Positions 27,310 through 36,352 of a stretch of DNA of 64,000 bases are shown one piece after another. The notes below the pieces were generated by a model. That model was not told the DNA's origin. It ran no database searches and was given only the letters and a program-made list of their open reading frames with translations. Source of the DNA: Kiloniella laminariae (lineage in GTDB: Bacteria; Pseudomonadota; Alphaproteobacteria; Kiloniellales; Kiloniellaceae); the NCBI RefSeq assembly GCF_027214005.1, contig NZ_JAPWGY010000001.1, positions 744,001 through 808,000 on the forward strand, read 5' to 3'. Position 1 is the stretch's first letter. Each line of letters starts with the position of its first letter. The position numbers were made by a program, and so were the translations under genes.

Positions 27310-27750
27310 TTACTGGCCCCAGGACTTGTTTGCAGAATGGTTTTTGATGGCAAAACCGATGACGGCGGGGATCAGCAGCCAGAAACCGGAAGAGGGGAGC
27401 AGGGCAATGCCGAGCAGGCTTAGCATAGCCAGCAGGGCCAGCGGGATTTCCTGAAACGGGAGCGGTGGCCTTTGCCGTTCGGTCTGGTCGATCAGGTAAC
27501 CTGCCAGAAACAGCGGCAGGCCAAAGAGGAAAAACCAGACGGTGTTGCCAATCCGGGCATCGATCAGGCCGCTGTTGAAAAATCCGGCCGCGAAGATCCG
27601 TTTCAGGGCCTCAGGGAACAGCACGACAGTAAAGGCGATGTGGAGCAGGGCAACGGCCATGATCCAGCGCCCGACCCAGCGCTGGTCGATGATTGTCTTA
27701 AGGACAGTGCCGGAGCGCTGTTCTGTGGTGCGAAGGATGTTTTGGGGCAT
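27310..27750 (-). CDS. Small membrane protein, DUF6463-like, 146 aa
   Basis: Four predicted helices (WIMAVALLHIAFTVVLF, TVWFFLFGLPLFLAGYLI, IPLALLAMLSLLGIALL, GFWLLIPAVIGFAI) after a short N-terminus with GRWIMAVALLH. The layout with WxxAxxxLH and WFFLFG resembles DUF6463 proteins, an assignment made from memory of the pattern. The ATG at 27750 has AAGG at a good distance; 27777 has no RBS. Function unknown. Confidence 0.6.
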   Translation of the reverse strand: MPQNILRTTEQRSGTVLKTIIDQRWVGRWIMAVALLHIAFTVVLFPEALKRIFAAGFFNSGLIDARIGNTVWFFLFGLPLFLAGYLIDQTERQRPPLPFQEIPLALLAMLSLLGIALLPSSGFWLLIPAVIGFAIKNHSANKSWGQ

Positions 27751-27886
27751 CCTGTCTGCCTTGCCTCTCACCGCCATTTTAGTGTTCCGCTTTTCATGTC
27801 GTTCCTTTCAGCCTGTCGGATGTCACCCTGTCGCATTTTGTCGGGTCCCTTGCACCCGGTACCCTGTTATCGAGGGGGCCGACCTG

Positions 27887-27950
27887 GTGGATTATCGGGG
27901 CTGGATTATCAAGACCGGATTATCAGGTGCGGTCTACCGGATTATCGGGG
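27887..27950. repeat. GGATTATC repeat cluster
   Basis: Four copies of GGATTATC at spacings of 14-24 bp (GTGGATTATC, CTGGATTATC, CCGGATTATC, CCGGATTATC) sit just past the 3' end of the UbiB-type gene. Related CCAGATTATC or CCAGATAAT units occur at 38.4 and 44.67 kb. Confidence 0.7.
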
Positions 27951-27955
27951 CCAGA

Positions 27956-29518
27956 TCATTGACTGGCCTGGTGGCCGTGCCAGGGATTGCCGGTTTTGAC
28001 CACTGCGCCCAGTCGGCTGAGCATCAGGCCAAGGCCACGATAGGCGCGATCAAAATAGAGCAGGTCGCGGTTGATCCCCTTCATATAGGGCGCGATCTTG
28101 CGGGTTGTATCGGTGGTCATTTCCGGCCAGATCCAGTTGGTGAAGTCAAATTCCGCTTTCTGGTACGGCGCAATCATCCAGTGCTGGATCCGGTCGAGTT
28201 CGGGTTGCAGGATCTCGTGAAAGGCCCTGTCGTCCATGTCAGGTCTGATCAGGTCAAAGTCTTCGTAATAACGCTTTAATCCGGCGAAATCCTGCTGTTC
28301 CGAAGAACCCTGTTGTTCCTGGGGGCCGTGATGGCGGATCATCAGCTGGTAATAACCCGCGACCTTTTGGGTGAAGCTGCTGTCGATCTCACGGATGCAG
28401 CCAAAATCCAGCACCCCCAGTTCGCCCCCGGCCATGAAAAGAAAGTTTCCGGGGTGCGGGTCGGCGTGCAGATGGTTCAGATCAAAAAAGCTGTGGAAGA
28501 AAAAATCATAGAGCAGCTGGCCGTAGTGGTTTTTCTCGGCCTGCGAAGGTTTGCCCGCCAGCCATTCCTCCAGATGTTGCCCGGCCAGGTCTTCCATGGT
28601 CAGGACCCGCTCGCTGCTGTAATCGGCAAATACCGCAGGGATACGGACCTGCTTGAGCTTCAGGCGGCTTTTAAAACGGCTGAGGTTTTCTGCCTCCTGA
28701 TAATAATCGACCTCGCGCTGCAGCTGCAGGGTGATTTCCTCCAGCACCGGGTCAATTACCGAGCGGGCGGGCATAAAGCTGGTCGAGGCCGCAACCACCG
28801 ACAGCAGGCCGCTGAGCACCTTGACGTCGCTTTTGATCGAGGCGGCAATTCCGGGATACTGAACCTTGACCGCGACGGCCTGGCCTTCATTACTGGCCTG
28901 GCCCTCATCTCCGGGCAGGGTGGCCTTGTGCACCTGCCCCAGACTGGCGGCGGCAAAGGCGTCCTTGTCAAAACGGGCAAAGATTTCGCCGGGGCCTGTG
29001 CCAAACTCGTTGCGGAAGACCTTGTCGATCAGCGCCCGGTTCAGCGGTGTTGCCTGATAACAGGCTTTTGCCAGCTCCTTGCGGATGCCTTCGGGCAGGA
29101 TTTCGGCCTCCATGCTCAGGATCTGTGAGGCCTTGAGGGCGGTGCCCTTGAGCTGGTTCAAGGCCTTGAACAAAGTTCTGCCAATGTCTTCTTCGTGCAG
29201 CCGCCGGGCAAGGGCCTGACTTTCCGCATTCGAGGGCGTGCCCTCGGATAGTGCCGCGCGCTTTTGGGCGAATTTTTGCGCCAGTTTGCTGCGCCCCATA
29301 TGACCGAGATGGCGCAGTCCGACCCGGGTCGCTGTCAGGCCGATGGTCGCCGAACGCTGTAATCTGTGCGTGGCGATACTGCCTGTATCGGGTTTGCCAG
29401 CCTTGCTGGTCTCCTGACTGTTGCTGTCCGCTTTACCGGGTGTTGCGCCCTCGTCAGCCTTATGGGGCAGGTCGTTTTTACTGGTTATGGTTTTATTTGC
29501 TGCGTCTTTATTTATCAT
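27956..29518 (-). CDS. ABC1/UbiB-family (AarF/ADCK) atypical kinase
   Basis: A 520-residue protein. Family blocks are LKASQILSMEAEILP (equivalent of the KxGQ region), AAASLGQVHKATLPG, VAVKVQYPGIAASI, the catalytic-loop-like HLHADPHPGNFLFM and LGVLDFGCIREI (DFG). Relatives support ubiquinone synthesis or lipid metabolism; this belongs to a subgroup often paired with a TetR gene, and it is not UbiB proper by position. The first 60 residues are low-complexity. The ATG at 29518 has GGGGAAG upstream and lies 11 bp inside the end of the TetR gene, so the two are coupled. Confidence 0.85.
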   Translation of the reverse strand: MINKDAANKTITSKNDLPHKADEGATPGKADSNSQETSKAGKPDTGSIATHRLQRSATIGLTATRVGLRHLGHMGRSKLAQKFAQKRAALSEGTPSNAESQALARRLHEEDIGRTLFKALNQLKGTALKASQILSMEAEILPEGIRKELAKACYQATPLNRALIDKVFRNEFGTGPGEIFARFDKDAFAAASLGQVHKATLPGDEGQASNEGQAVAVKVQYPGIAASIKSDVKVLSGLLSVVAASTSFMPARSVIDPVLEEITLQLQREVDYYQEAENLSRFKSRLKLKQVRIPAVFADYSSERVLTMEDLAGQHLEEWLAGKPSQAEKNHYGQLLYDFFFHSFFDLNHLHADPHPGNFLFMAGGELGVLDFGCIREIDSSFTQKVAGYYQLMIRHHGPQEQQGSSEQQDFAGLKRYYEDFDLIRPDMDDRAFHEILQPELDRIQHWMIAPYQKAEFDFTNWIWPEMTTDTTRKIAPYMKGINRDLLYFDRAYRGLGLMLSRLGAVVKTGNPWHGHQASQ

Positions 29519-30302
29519 GGCGGCTTCCCCGGGAAACAAAGCTGCCCATGCCTTTCATCAGTGCGGCCAACCCCACCGCGCCGCCCATAGCGCCGCCCAT
29601 TCCGCCCATCATTCCGGGCATTTTTGTGCCGCTATCCATAAAGCGCATCACCTGGCTTTTAAACAGGAAACTGACCAGATCAGCCCCCTTGCCGATAACG
29701 CCGCTTTTCAGCACGGTGGTGAAAAAACCGATGGTGATTTCGACAAACTGTGTGGTCTGGGTAAAGTCCTCGCTGTCGTCCTGCAACCAATAGAGCACCG
29801 TGCCAAGCAGGCCATCGACCATCAGGTGGGTAATCGCCCCTTGCAGTGGCAGATCGGGGATTTCCCCGGCCTCGATTGCCTGATCCAGAATCTCGCCCAG
29901 TTTCTTTTTCAGTGCCTTGCTGGCGGGGAATTCCCGCTGCATCAAAAACGAGGGGGAGTTGCGCAGAATTTCCAGACTCTCGGCGACAAACTCGCGGTTT
30001 TCCAGCAGTTCATCAAGATAGTTATAGACAAAGAACTGCAGCTTTTCTTCCAGTGTGAAGTCGGCAAAGTCGGCGTTTTCCTCGACAAGATCAAGAATGT
30101 TGAACAGCACACCCTCGTGATAGGCCAGCAGGAACTTGTCCTTGTTGGGAAAGTATTTATAGACCGAGGAATCCCCCATGCCCGCCGCCTTGGCGATCTG
30201 CTTCATCGAGACATTATGAAAACCCTGTTCGGAAAACAGCTCGACCGCCACGGCAATCAGCTTGCTGCGATTGGCTTCTTTCTGCTTGCTGGAGATGCGC
30301 AT
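29508..30302 (-). CDS. TetR-family regulator paired with the UbiB-type kinase
   Basis: A 264-residue protein with an N-terminal HTH (residues 10-55: SKLIAVAVELFSEQGFHNVSM, then QIAKAAGMGDSSVYKYFPNKDKFL). The ligand domain follows. The C-terminus is unusual: after about residue 225 it is Met/Gly-rich (KMPGMMGGMGGAMGGAVG), a tail outside the normal TetR fold. It is the first gene of the two-gene operon with the kinase, overlapping by 11 bp, so it probably represses its own operon. Confidence 0.88.
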   Translation of the reverse strand: MRISSKQKEANRSKLIAVAVELFSEQGFHNVSMKQIAKAAGMGDSSVYKYFPNKDKFLLAYHEGVLFNILDLVEENADFADFTLEEKLQFFVYNYLDELLENREFVAESLEILRNSPSFLMQREFPASKALKKKLGEILDQAIEAGEIPDLPLQGAITHLMVDGLLGTVLYWLQDDSEDFTQTTQFVEITIGFFTTVLKSGVIGKGADLVSFLFKSQVMRFMDSGTKMPGMMGGMGGAMGGAVGLAALMKGMGSFVSRGSRHDK

Positions 30303-30315
30303 AATGAAAATTACT

Positions 30316-30368
30316 CTCTATTAAATTCCGATATATTGTCATTTAATGTAGATATATTTTCAATAGAG
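30316..30368. promoter_or_regulatory. Candidate TetR operator region
   Basis: CTCTATT (30316-30322) and AATAGAG (30362-30368) are inverted arms around two direct GATATAT copies (30330 and 30351) spaced 21 bp, about two helix turns. The region directly precedes the TetR start. Confidence 0.4.
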
Positions 30369-30446
30369 TCAATCGCGACCCTACCTTTCCCGGAAAAAGA
30401 AAAGTCTTCGACTTGTTTAATCATCTGTTTTTAATGAATATATTGC

Positions 30447-30487
30447 GCAAGAGGACGGGGACGAGGGCTCCGTCCGACTCCTCTTGC
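30447..30487. terminator. Long hairpin GCAAGAGGA...TCCTCTTGC
   Basis: Perfect 9-bp arms enclose a partly paired GC-rich centre (GGACG with CGTCC). It is located between the TetR and DUF6151 genes; on the minus strand it would follow neither stop closely, so it may belong to a lost gene or terminate read-through. Confidence 0.35.
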
Positions 30488-30606
30488 CTTCCTTGTGCTT
30501 CTGGTGTGTGGCCGGGGCGTTCCCGATTTACTCCCGATTTACTCAGGGCAGGCTGTCGCTTTAGCCTGAGCTAATACACCTGAGCGTTTAACAAAAGTGA
30601 AGGCTT

Positions 30607-31185
30607 CTATTGTTTTTCCGAGACGATAATAGGGTCTGAAACCGGTTTGCCGTCGGGGGTAAAAAAGGGTGTCGGGCGATGTCTGCCGAGCAGGCGGTTT
30701 GCCACGGCGCGGGGGATAACCCGCAGCAGCAGCTTAAGCGGGAAGCCTTTGTGCAGAGGTCCGGGGGGTGTTCCCCTGGCATATTTCCCCATGACATAGC
30801 TGCGTACCGGGCCGAGATTCTGACTGCGTTTGGCCTTCTGGCCCATAAAGCTGTGAACCAGCCCGACGACAGGCAGCCCGGCCGAGAAGGTATTGCCGAC
30901 GGGGGTCTTGCAGCAGTCACAGTACCAGCGGAGCAAGCCGTCGGGGGTCAGGCGCAGGGAGCGGAGCAGCTCGGCACCATGGCTGATCTTCAGCTGGGCC
31001 GGGGTCAGCTGGTAAATATCGGTACCGCCGTATTCGTCCAGAATTTCTGTCTCCCGCCCGAGATACCGGGCAAAGGCCTGACAGTCGTCACAGTAACAGA
31101 CAATACGGGTGCCTTTGCCGGGGGAAACATTATGGGCCAGGCCCTGGACTTTGCCACAGCTGCAACTCAGGGGGATGTCGGTCAT
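30607..31185 (-). CDS. DUF6151 family protein (GFA/CENP-V-like zinc fold)
   Basis: A 192-residue protein with Cys clusters typical of Zn-binding GFA-like folds: CSCGKV (residues 8-10), CYCDDCQ (about 30-34) and WYCDCCKTP (about 88-92). The motif AFARYLGRE and the C-terminal segment ending PDGKPVSDPI fit DUF6151, an uncharacterised branch of that fold. No signal or membrane segment. The catalytic role is unknown; classic GFA relatives were proposed to act on glutathione adducts. Confidence 0.75.
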   Translation of the reverse strand: MTDIPLSCSCGKVQGLAHNVSPGKGTRIVCYCDDCQAFARYLGRETEILDEYGGTDIYQLTPAQLKISHGAELLRSLRLTPDGLLRWYCDCCKTPVGNTFSAGLPVVGLVHSFMGQKAKRSQNLGPVRSYVMGKYARGTPPGPLHKGFPLKLLLRVIPRAVANRLLGRHRPTPFFTPDGKPVSDPIIVSEKQ

Positions 31186-31254
31186 GATGGCTTCCGGGCT
31201 CTGGTAATCGCTTCTTGCAGATTAAGGGGAGTGAAGCGTTGCTGCAACCGGGAT

Positions 31255-31908
31255 TTAGGCCAGATGTTGAGCTTGATAGTGAACATACTCCCGGGCAGGG
31301 AGTGGCTGTTTCAGCGGAGGCATGTGGGCAACGCCGATCATGGTCTCAAGGACCAGGGTCAGGGCGATCTGCAGATCGATCATCTGCCCGGCCTTGGCCA
31401 GCATATAGGCGAGGGCAAAACCCAGAGCCATGGTCTTCCCTGTGCGATCCAGATCATAGCGCGCGGCGATTTCATTGACCTTGAGCCGCAAAGCAGGGCA
31501 GGCGTTGGGCGACCATTCCCTGGGATGGTTTTGTACCGGGATGGAGAGCGGCGGAAAGGGACTGCTGTTCAGGGCGGTGGTCATCCGCTGCAGCGCGGCT
31601 TCCGGGTCGGGCAGGGTGATTTCTATGCCCTCGCGCTTGAGCATCAGCCGGATAATGGTCCAGACGGTTTTCCCGGATGATCTTCCCGAAGGCTTCGCAG
31701 GTGAAAAAATCAGGCGCAGGGCTTTTTCGGTGACCCGCTTTCCTTCAGCTGCTGTCCCGCCCTGTGCCGCCAGCAGAGCACTTTCCCCGGTCAAGGCTGC
31801 CGCAGCCCCCAACAGGGTTTCGTTGTGCAGGCCCGAAGGCTTGTTGTAGTGCTTCATCAACAGGCTGATGATTTCCAGCCCGGCTGTTGATTCTGTTGCG
31901 CTGGACAT
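31255..31908 (-). CDS. Unknown soluble protein, 217 aa
   Basis: A mostly helical, Ala/Leu-rich protein. Residues 25-55 (PSGLHNETLLGAAAALTGESA) and 165-200 (GFALAYMLAKAGQMIDLQIALTLVLE) look conserved. No Cys cluster, signal or catalytic motif is seen. It lies 70 bp upstream of the DUF6151 gene on the same strand and may be co-transcribed with it. Confidence 0.55.
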   Translation of the reverse strand: MSSATESTAGLEIISLLMKHYNKPSGLHNETLLGAAAALTGESALLAAQGGTAAEGKRVTEKALRLIFSPAKPSGRSSGKTVWTIIRLMLKREGIEITLPDPEAALQRMTTALNSSPFPPLSIPVQNHPREWSPNACPALRLKVNEIAARYDLDRTGKTMALGFALAYMLAKAGQMIDLQIALTLVLETMIGVAHMPPLKQPLPAREYVHYQAQHLA

Positions 31909-32040
31909 CAGCGAAAACTCCAGTTCGTCTCATGCTGATAACACGCCCTGCGTGTTGTCATTTTGGAATAAATTTTTTTATATGATTGGTATTTATGAAA
32001 ATATACGCGGTATCTGTAATGAAGAACACATAATCTTTTT

Positions 32041-32091
32041 GTCTCAAAACAAGGTAAAATACACGTTAATCGTGTAGTCTCCTTTTGAGAC
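32041..32091. promoter_or_regulatory. Nested inverted repeats upstream of the DUF2157-type operon
   Basis: Outer arms GTCTCAAAA (32041-32049) and TTTTGAGAC (32083-32091) enclose an inner dyad TACACG-TTAAT-CGTGTA (32060-32076). Both are perfect. It is either two overlapping operators or a cruciform/hairpin, 75 bp before the operon start. Confidence 0.5.
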
Positions 32092-32163
32092 GGTAACCCT
32101 TTTCTGTTGCGAAAAATCCACTTTCTCCCTAGGGTTTTTGACTTAACAGGGATGGGGGCGGAT

Positions 32164-33282
32164 ATGGACAGGCGTACGGCAGCGGAGCGGAGCCAACAGA
32201 TCCTGGCCTTTCGTGCCGAGCTGGCAATACTGGAACAACAGGGGCTGGCAAAGTTTTCCGCTGCGGAAGGCAAAAGGGTTTCGGGCTATCACGACGGGTT
32301 GCTGGCGGATTTTTCCCGGCGGTTTGACACCGATCTCAGCAGCTCGCAGCAGCAGCTTTCCTGGGGGATGCGGCTTGCGTCCTCTTTTGGTGCGCTGGCT
32401 TTTTCCTTTGCCATATTCCTGTTTTTTGAACACTACTGGGATGTCTTTTCCATAAACCTGCAGATCGGTCTGGCTACAGCTGCGCCTCTTGTTGCCCTGG
32501 GGCTGAGCGAACTGGTCGAGCGGCGCTTTGCCACGCGCCACTATACCGGACTGGCGGCGTTGGTTGCGCTGGCCTGTTTTGGCGCGAACCTCAGTATTCT
32601 GGGAGAAATCTATAATATCTCGGCTTCAGCCAATGCCTTTCTCGCCTGGGGGGCTTTTGCACTGGTTCTAGCCAGTCGGTATGACCTGCGCGTGGTTTTG
32701 GGGCTCGGTCTTGGCTGTCTGATTATCTTTGTCGCAGGCACCCTGACAGGGATGGCGGGCTATCTCTGGCCGCGGCGACAGCTGCCCGAGCTGTATCTGC
32801 TGGCCTCTGTGGTGATCCTGATCCTGCCGCTGCTGGCCGGGCTGTCCTCAAGGTATCTGCCGAAAATCACCGGGGCGATCCGCCACAACCGCGAGGTCTA
32901 TGCCTTTGTCGGGCTGGCGGGGATCTATACCAGCTTTCAGTGGCTCGGCCTGGATGCGGAGCAGAGCCTTTTGCCTCTGGCTGACTGGACGCTGGAATAT
33001 ATCTATTCCCTGCTGGCTTTTGCTGCTGCGGGCTTGGGCATCTGGCTGTCCCTGCGCCAGCGCTGGCAGCTCGGCAGCTATCTCTCTGCCGGATATCTCT
33101 TGCTTTATGCCCTGATCAAATACGCGATCTGGTTCTGGGATGACTGGCCGGAATATGTTTTCTTCCTGATCCTCGGCATCATCGCCCTGGGCATGATTGT
33201 TTTTCTAAACAGTCTGCGCAGCCGCCTGCGTGGACAGCAGCAAGTTGTTTTGGAAGAGGCAAATAAGGGAGAGCTGTCATGA
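32164..33282 (+). CDS. DUF2157-like multispanning membrane protein, about 372 aa
   Basis: A cytoplasmic N-terminal helical region (residues 1-65) with the DUF2157-like pattern ILEQQGLAKFSAAEGKRV is followed by about ten membrane helices. The ATG at 32164 follows GGGGGCGG. Its stop overlaps the next gene as ATGA. A second locus of the same type lies at 41.6-44.5 kb with different partners, so two paralogous systems coexist. Function unknown. Confidence 0.7.
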   Translation: MDRRTAAERSQQILAFRAELAILEQQGLAKFSAAEGKRVSGYHDGLLADFSRRFDTDLSSSQQQLSWGMRLASSFGALAFSFAIFLFFEHYWDVFSINLQIGLATAAPLVALGLSELVERRFATRHYTGLAALVALACFGANLSILGEIYNISASANAFLAWGAFALVLASRYDLRVVLGLGLGCLIIFVAGTLTGMAGYLWPRRQLPELYLLASVVILILPLLAGLSSRYLPKITGAIRHNREVYAFVGLAGIYTSFQWLGLDAEQSLLPLADWTLEYIYSLLAFAAAGLGIWLSLRQRWQLGSYLSAGYLLLYALIKYAIWFWDDWPEYVFFLILGIIALGMIVFLNSLRSRLRGQQQVVLEEANKGELS

Positions 33283-33950
33283 AGAGCGAAGCGGAGCAGG
33301 CAGAAGTCCGCCAGGAGCCTCACCGGCAACAAAAACCCGGGAAATCCGGACTGGTCATGGCACTGGTTGTGCTGGCCCTTGCCAATACAGGGGTCTGGGC
33401 CGGGGTGATCTGGAACCGCAGCGGGATTCCGACCGGGGAAATCAGCTTTACCCAGTGCGACTTTGTTGACTTCACCAACGATGCCAGTGGCAGCGGACGG
33501 CCCCAGCCCTTTATTGGCAATCTCTATCTTTCCATAGACGGGCTGGAAATCGGTCAGGATAACGCGGAACGACTGGGCCGTTTTTATCAGGGTTATGTGG
33601 CAGTCAGCCGGGGCGGAGAAGCCTGGGTAAAACATTACAACAGTTTGAGTGAAAATGATCGGCGCTGGAACAGCAGCGCCCAGCAGCTTCTGGCGGTTGC
33701 CGTGTCGCACAAGGCAGAAGAGCTCTTGGCCGATTATGGCACGGATGGTCACAGCGCGGTTCTGCCCGCCTATGTCGGTGTCGATCGCTGGGTGGCGCAG
33801 AACCATCTGGTCCAGGTCGGTGACGAGATGCGCGCGACCCTCAGCAGCATCCCGGTACAGGGCGAAGACTGTATCCCGAGCCACCGGATCACCGTCAACT
33901 GGGGCCAGCGTTATGAACCCTGGATCAGTGAAGTGGTGGAGATCAGGTAA
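33279..33950 (+). CDS. DUF4824-like membrane-anchored protein, 223 aa
   Basis: One N-terminal transmembrane helix (SGLVMALVVLALANTGVWAGVIW) follows a charged 25-residue start, then a periplasmic domain beginning NRSGIPTGEISFTQCDF. The pattern LALANTxVWAGVxxNRSG matches DUF4824 as I recall it, a partner of DUF2157-type proteins. It overlaps the upstream gene by 4 bp (ATGA), showing coupled translation. Confidence 0.7.
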   Translation: MKSEAEQAEVRQEPHRQQKPGKSGLVMALVVLALANTGVWAGVIWNRSGIPTGEISFTQCDFVDFTNDASGSGRPQPFIGNLYLSIDGLEIGQDNAERLGRFYQGYVAVSRGGEAWVKHYNSLSENDRRWNSSAQQLLAVAVSHKAEELLADYGTDGHSAVLPAYVGVDRWVAQNHLVQVGDEMRATLSSIPVQGEDCIPSHRITVNWGQRYEPWISEVVEIR

Positions 33951-33969
33951 GCAACACCGGATGAAAGGA

Positions 33970-34272
33970 TTAGCGCAAGCCCTCGGCGGTCATGCGCGGC
34001 TGGAACTCGGTGATGCTGTAGCGGGCGATCTTGTTGGCGTGAAAGGGATCTTCGGTGATCAGCTGTTCAACTTCTGCCCGGCTTTCTGCCACCGCCAGAA
34101 TAACGCCACCACTGCGTGGCACCTTGGCACCGGAGGCGAGAAAGCGTTTGCTGGCGTAGTATTTGTCCAGAAAGGTCCGATGCGCTTCGATCAGGGGTTC
34201 GACCTGCTCCAGCGGGACCAGATATTCAAGATCAATGACAAAAATGTTCTGTCCGGCGGGGATGATCGACAT
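33970..34272 (-). CDS. YciI-family protein, 100 aa
   Basis: A single YCII domain: FVIDLEYLVPLEQVEPLIEAHRTFL with the conserved His of EAHRxFL, and GGVILAVAESRAEVEQLITEDPF with the conserved Asp-Pro-Phe. Members have a ferredoxin-like fold and a putative His-Asp active site; their function is mostly unknown. Convergent with the DUF4824-like gene. Confidence 0.85.
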   Translation of the reverse strand: MSIIPAGQNIFVIDLEYLVPLEQVEPLIEAHRTFLDKYYASKRFLASGAKVPRSGGVILAVAESRAEVEQLITEDPFHANKIARYSITEFQPRMTAEGLR

Positions 34273-34534
34273 GGGGTGCCTGTAACTTTCTGTGACGTTC
34301 TGTGATTTTCTGGGATTTTCTGGGATTTCTTTAGGTGGGCGTTCAGATTTATGAAAAAAGCATAACGGGCGCTGAGGGTCAACGGCTGTGCTTAAAGCCT
34401 AATGGCTCCAGAGCTTTTATGGCAATGGATCTGTTGGCGAGCGGGAAAAGTCGACAGTTTAAGCTGCCTTGTGTGAAGAGGCTGAAAACTGTCCTGTCAA
34501 ATTTACCCCTGTCAAATCTATCTGGAACCTTGCG

Positions 34535-35182
34535 ATGAAATTGCTCTATCAGACCCATTCCCCCTATGCCCGAAAAGTTCTGGTTATGGCCCATGAAACC
34601 GGACTTGTGTCCCGGATGACCGTTGTCCATATGGAAACCAGTCCGACGGCACGCAATGACGAGGTTTTTACCCTGAACCCGCTGGGCAAGGTGCCGGTCC
34701 TTGTTGATGAGGACGAAGTGATTTTTGACTCGTCGGTTATCTGTGATTATCTGGGGCAAAAATATCTGGATCAAAAGCATGACGGGGTTAAATGTCTCGC
34801 CGATGACAGCAAGGAGTACTGGGCGACAAGGGAGCTGGAGGCGCTGGCGACAGGCATTGCCGATGCCGGAATTCTGGCGCGATGGGAACTGGCACGACGT
34901 CCGGAAGACAAGCGCTATCAACCTTTTCTGGAAGGGCAGTTGTTAAAGGTCAAAGAGGCTTGCGCCTATGTCGGGCAGAAGATCGTGCTTGACCCTGCTG
35001 ACTTCGGGCTGGGGCAGATGGCGTTGGCGACGGCCCTGAGCTGGCTGGACTATGTCGGGTTGCGGGATTTCAGGGCAGACAATCCCGGCCTGTCCGCTTG
35101 GCTGGATACCGTTTCCATGCGACCCTCCATGCAGGCCACGGCCTATTCTGGCACAACCCTGGATCTGGCCAGGCCCGGATAA
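34535..35182 (+). CDS. Glutathione S-transferase family protein, 215 aa
   Basis: The N-terminal thioredoxin-like domain opens with LLYQTHSPYARKVLVMAHE, where Ser/Tyr near residues 7-9 would activate GSH. NPLGKVPVLVDED with the cis-Pro and FDSSVICDYL form the GSH site. The helical C-terminal domain follows from about residue 90. The ATG at 34535 is preceded by GGAACC. The upstream stretch consists of short repeats (CCTGTCAAATYTA). Confidence 0.88.
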   Translation: MKLLYQTHSPYARKVLVMAHETGLVSRMTVVHMETSPTARNDEVFTLNPLGKVPVLVDEDEVIFDSSVICDYLGQKYLDQKHDGVKCLADDSKEYWATRELEALATGIADAGILARWELARRPEDKRYQPFLEGQLLKVKEACAYVGQKIVLDPADFGLGQMALATALSWLDYVGLRDFRADNPGLSAWLDTVSMRPSMQATAYSGTTLDLARPG

Positions 35183-35313
35183 TCTGGGGCCATGGGGCGC
35201 GGGTAACCAGAAAAAAATGTCAGTGTGGCAGGTCAGTTCCTGCTGACCAATGAGTAACCCAACATTAATTTATTGGCTCTAAGCTTTCTTGACCGGGGTG
35301 GTTAGGGTGAAGA

Positions 35314-36129
35314 ATGGGTTCAATATGCCGCAAGAATAGTGTCGGGACTTTGAGGGAGGCAATCACACGTCGTCGATTGTTGACAGGTTCATTATTGGCG
35401 GCAGGGGGAATGCTCCTGCCGGGCAGATCCTGGGCGGTACCTTCTGTACATATCGTGTATGCTCCTGATTTTATTCCTTTGAGCTATCTTGACCATGACA
35501 AGGTGATGCGGGGCTTCTATGTGGATCTGTTCGATGAAATCCTCGGAAAGGGTCTGGGGCTGGATGTCTTGCATAGTGGTCTTCCCTGGAAGAGGGCGCA
35601 ACTGTTGGTGAAAAAGCGGCAGGCAGATGCCCTGTGCACAAACAGTACTCCGACAAGACGCGGGTATCTGAATTTTTGCAAAGAAGAGATCATCGAAAAC
35701 CGGCGGGTAGTTGTTTTTAAGAAAGGGGGGGACCTTGACCGGGATGTTGCATCGGATCTTACCCTCGAGGAAGTAAAGGAACTTAAACATATCAGTTATT
35801 TGGGAAATGGTTGGGCAGAGGCCAATCTCACAGGTATGAACCTTGAATTTGCGACAACTTCGAGTAATGCCCTGAAGGTTCTGGACGATGGCAAGGCTGA
35901 TGTTTTTATTACAGGAGAGCTTCAGGCAAGATTTCGTATCAGGGCTTTGGGCTTTCACGACCAGCTTGCCTTCAGGTATTTGAAAACGGCAGAGAAGGCG
36001 GTTCACCATTTTGGTTTGCGGAAAGACTTTCCTGGATGCCAGAAAATCATTACGGCTTTTGATCAACGGCTGATCTCCATGAAAAAGGACGGCCACTTTG
36101 CCCGGCTGTTGTCATCCTATATAGGATGA
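35314..36129 (+). CDS. Orphan solute-binding protein (SBP_bac_3 type) with twin-arginine-like signal
   Basis: A 271-residue protein. The N-terminus TRRRLLTGSLLAAGGMLL, then GRSWAVPS, fits a Tat signal (T-R-R-x-L-L), unusual among its paralogues here. The mature part has VYAPDFIPLSYLDHDKVMRGFYVDLFDEIL, WKRAQLLVKKRQADALC and a C-terminal FGLRKDFPGC typical of family 3 binding proteins. No permease genes flank it. AGGGTGA lies before the ATG. Confidence 0.75.
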   Translation: MGSICRKNSVGTLREAITRRRLLTGSLLAAGGMLLPGRSWAVPSVHIVYAPDFIPLSYLDHDKVMRGFYVDLFDEILGKGLGLDVLHSGLPWKRAQLLVKKRQADALCTNSTPTRRGYLNFCKEEIIENRRVVVFKKGGDLDRDVASDLTLEEVKELKHISYLGNGWAEANLTGMNLEFATTSSNALKVLDDGKADVFITGELQARFRIRALGFHDQLAFRYLKTAEKAVHHFGLRKDFPGCQKIITAFDQRLISMKKDGHFARLLSSYIG

Positions 36130-36352
36130 CGAATACAAACTCTTGTGTCTGTTGCCGTTCTTAATCCCGATGCCCTGTGCAAATCCGGGTTCCTGAATGG
36201 TAAACAAAACAAAGGTTTTTCTTCCTGAAATATGATATCCTTTCGCGGAAGCTTTCGTGCGGATCACCTGCTGCAAATGTATGGGTGGTGAGGAAACAAA
36301 CAGGCGAAGACGACAAGCTGCGTAACCGGATCTGTATCTGACGGAGGGTGAT

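Noticed and set aside
28313-29128. Plus-strand frame opposite the UbiB-type kinase
   Set aside because: The minus strand carries clear kinase motifs, and this frame has no recognisable features.
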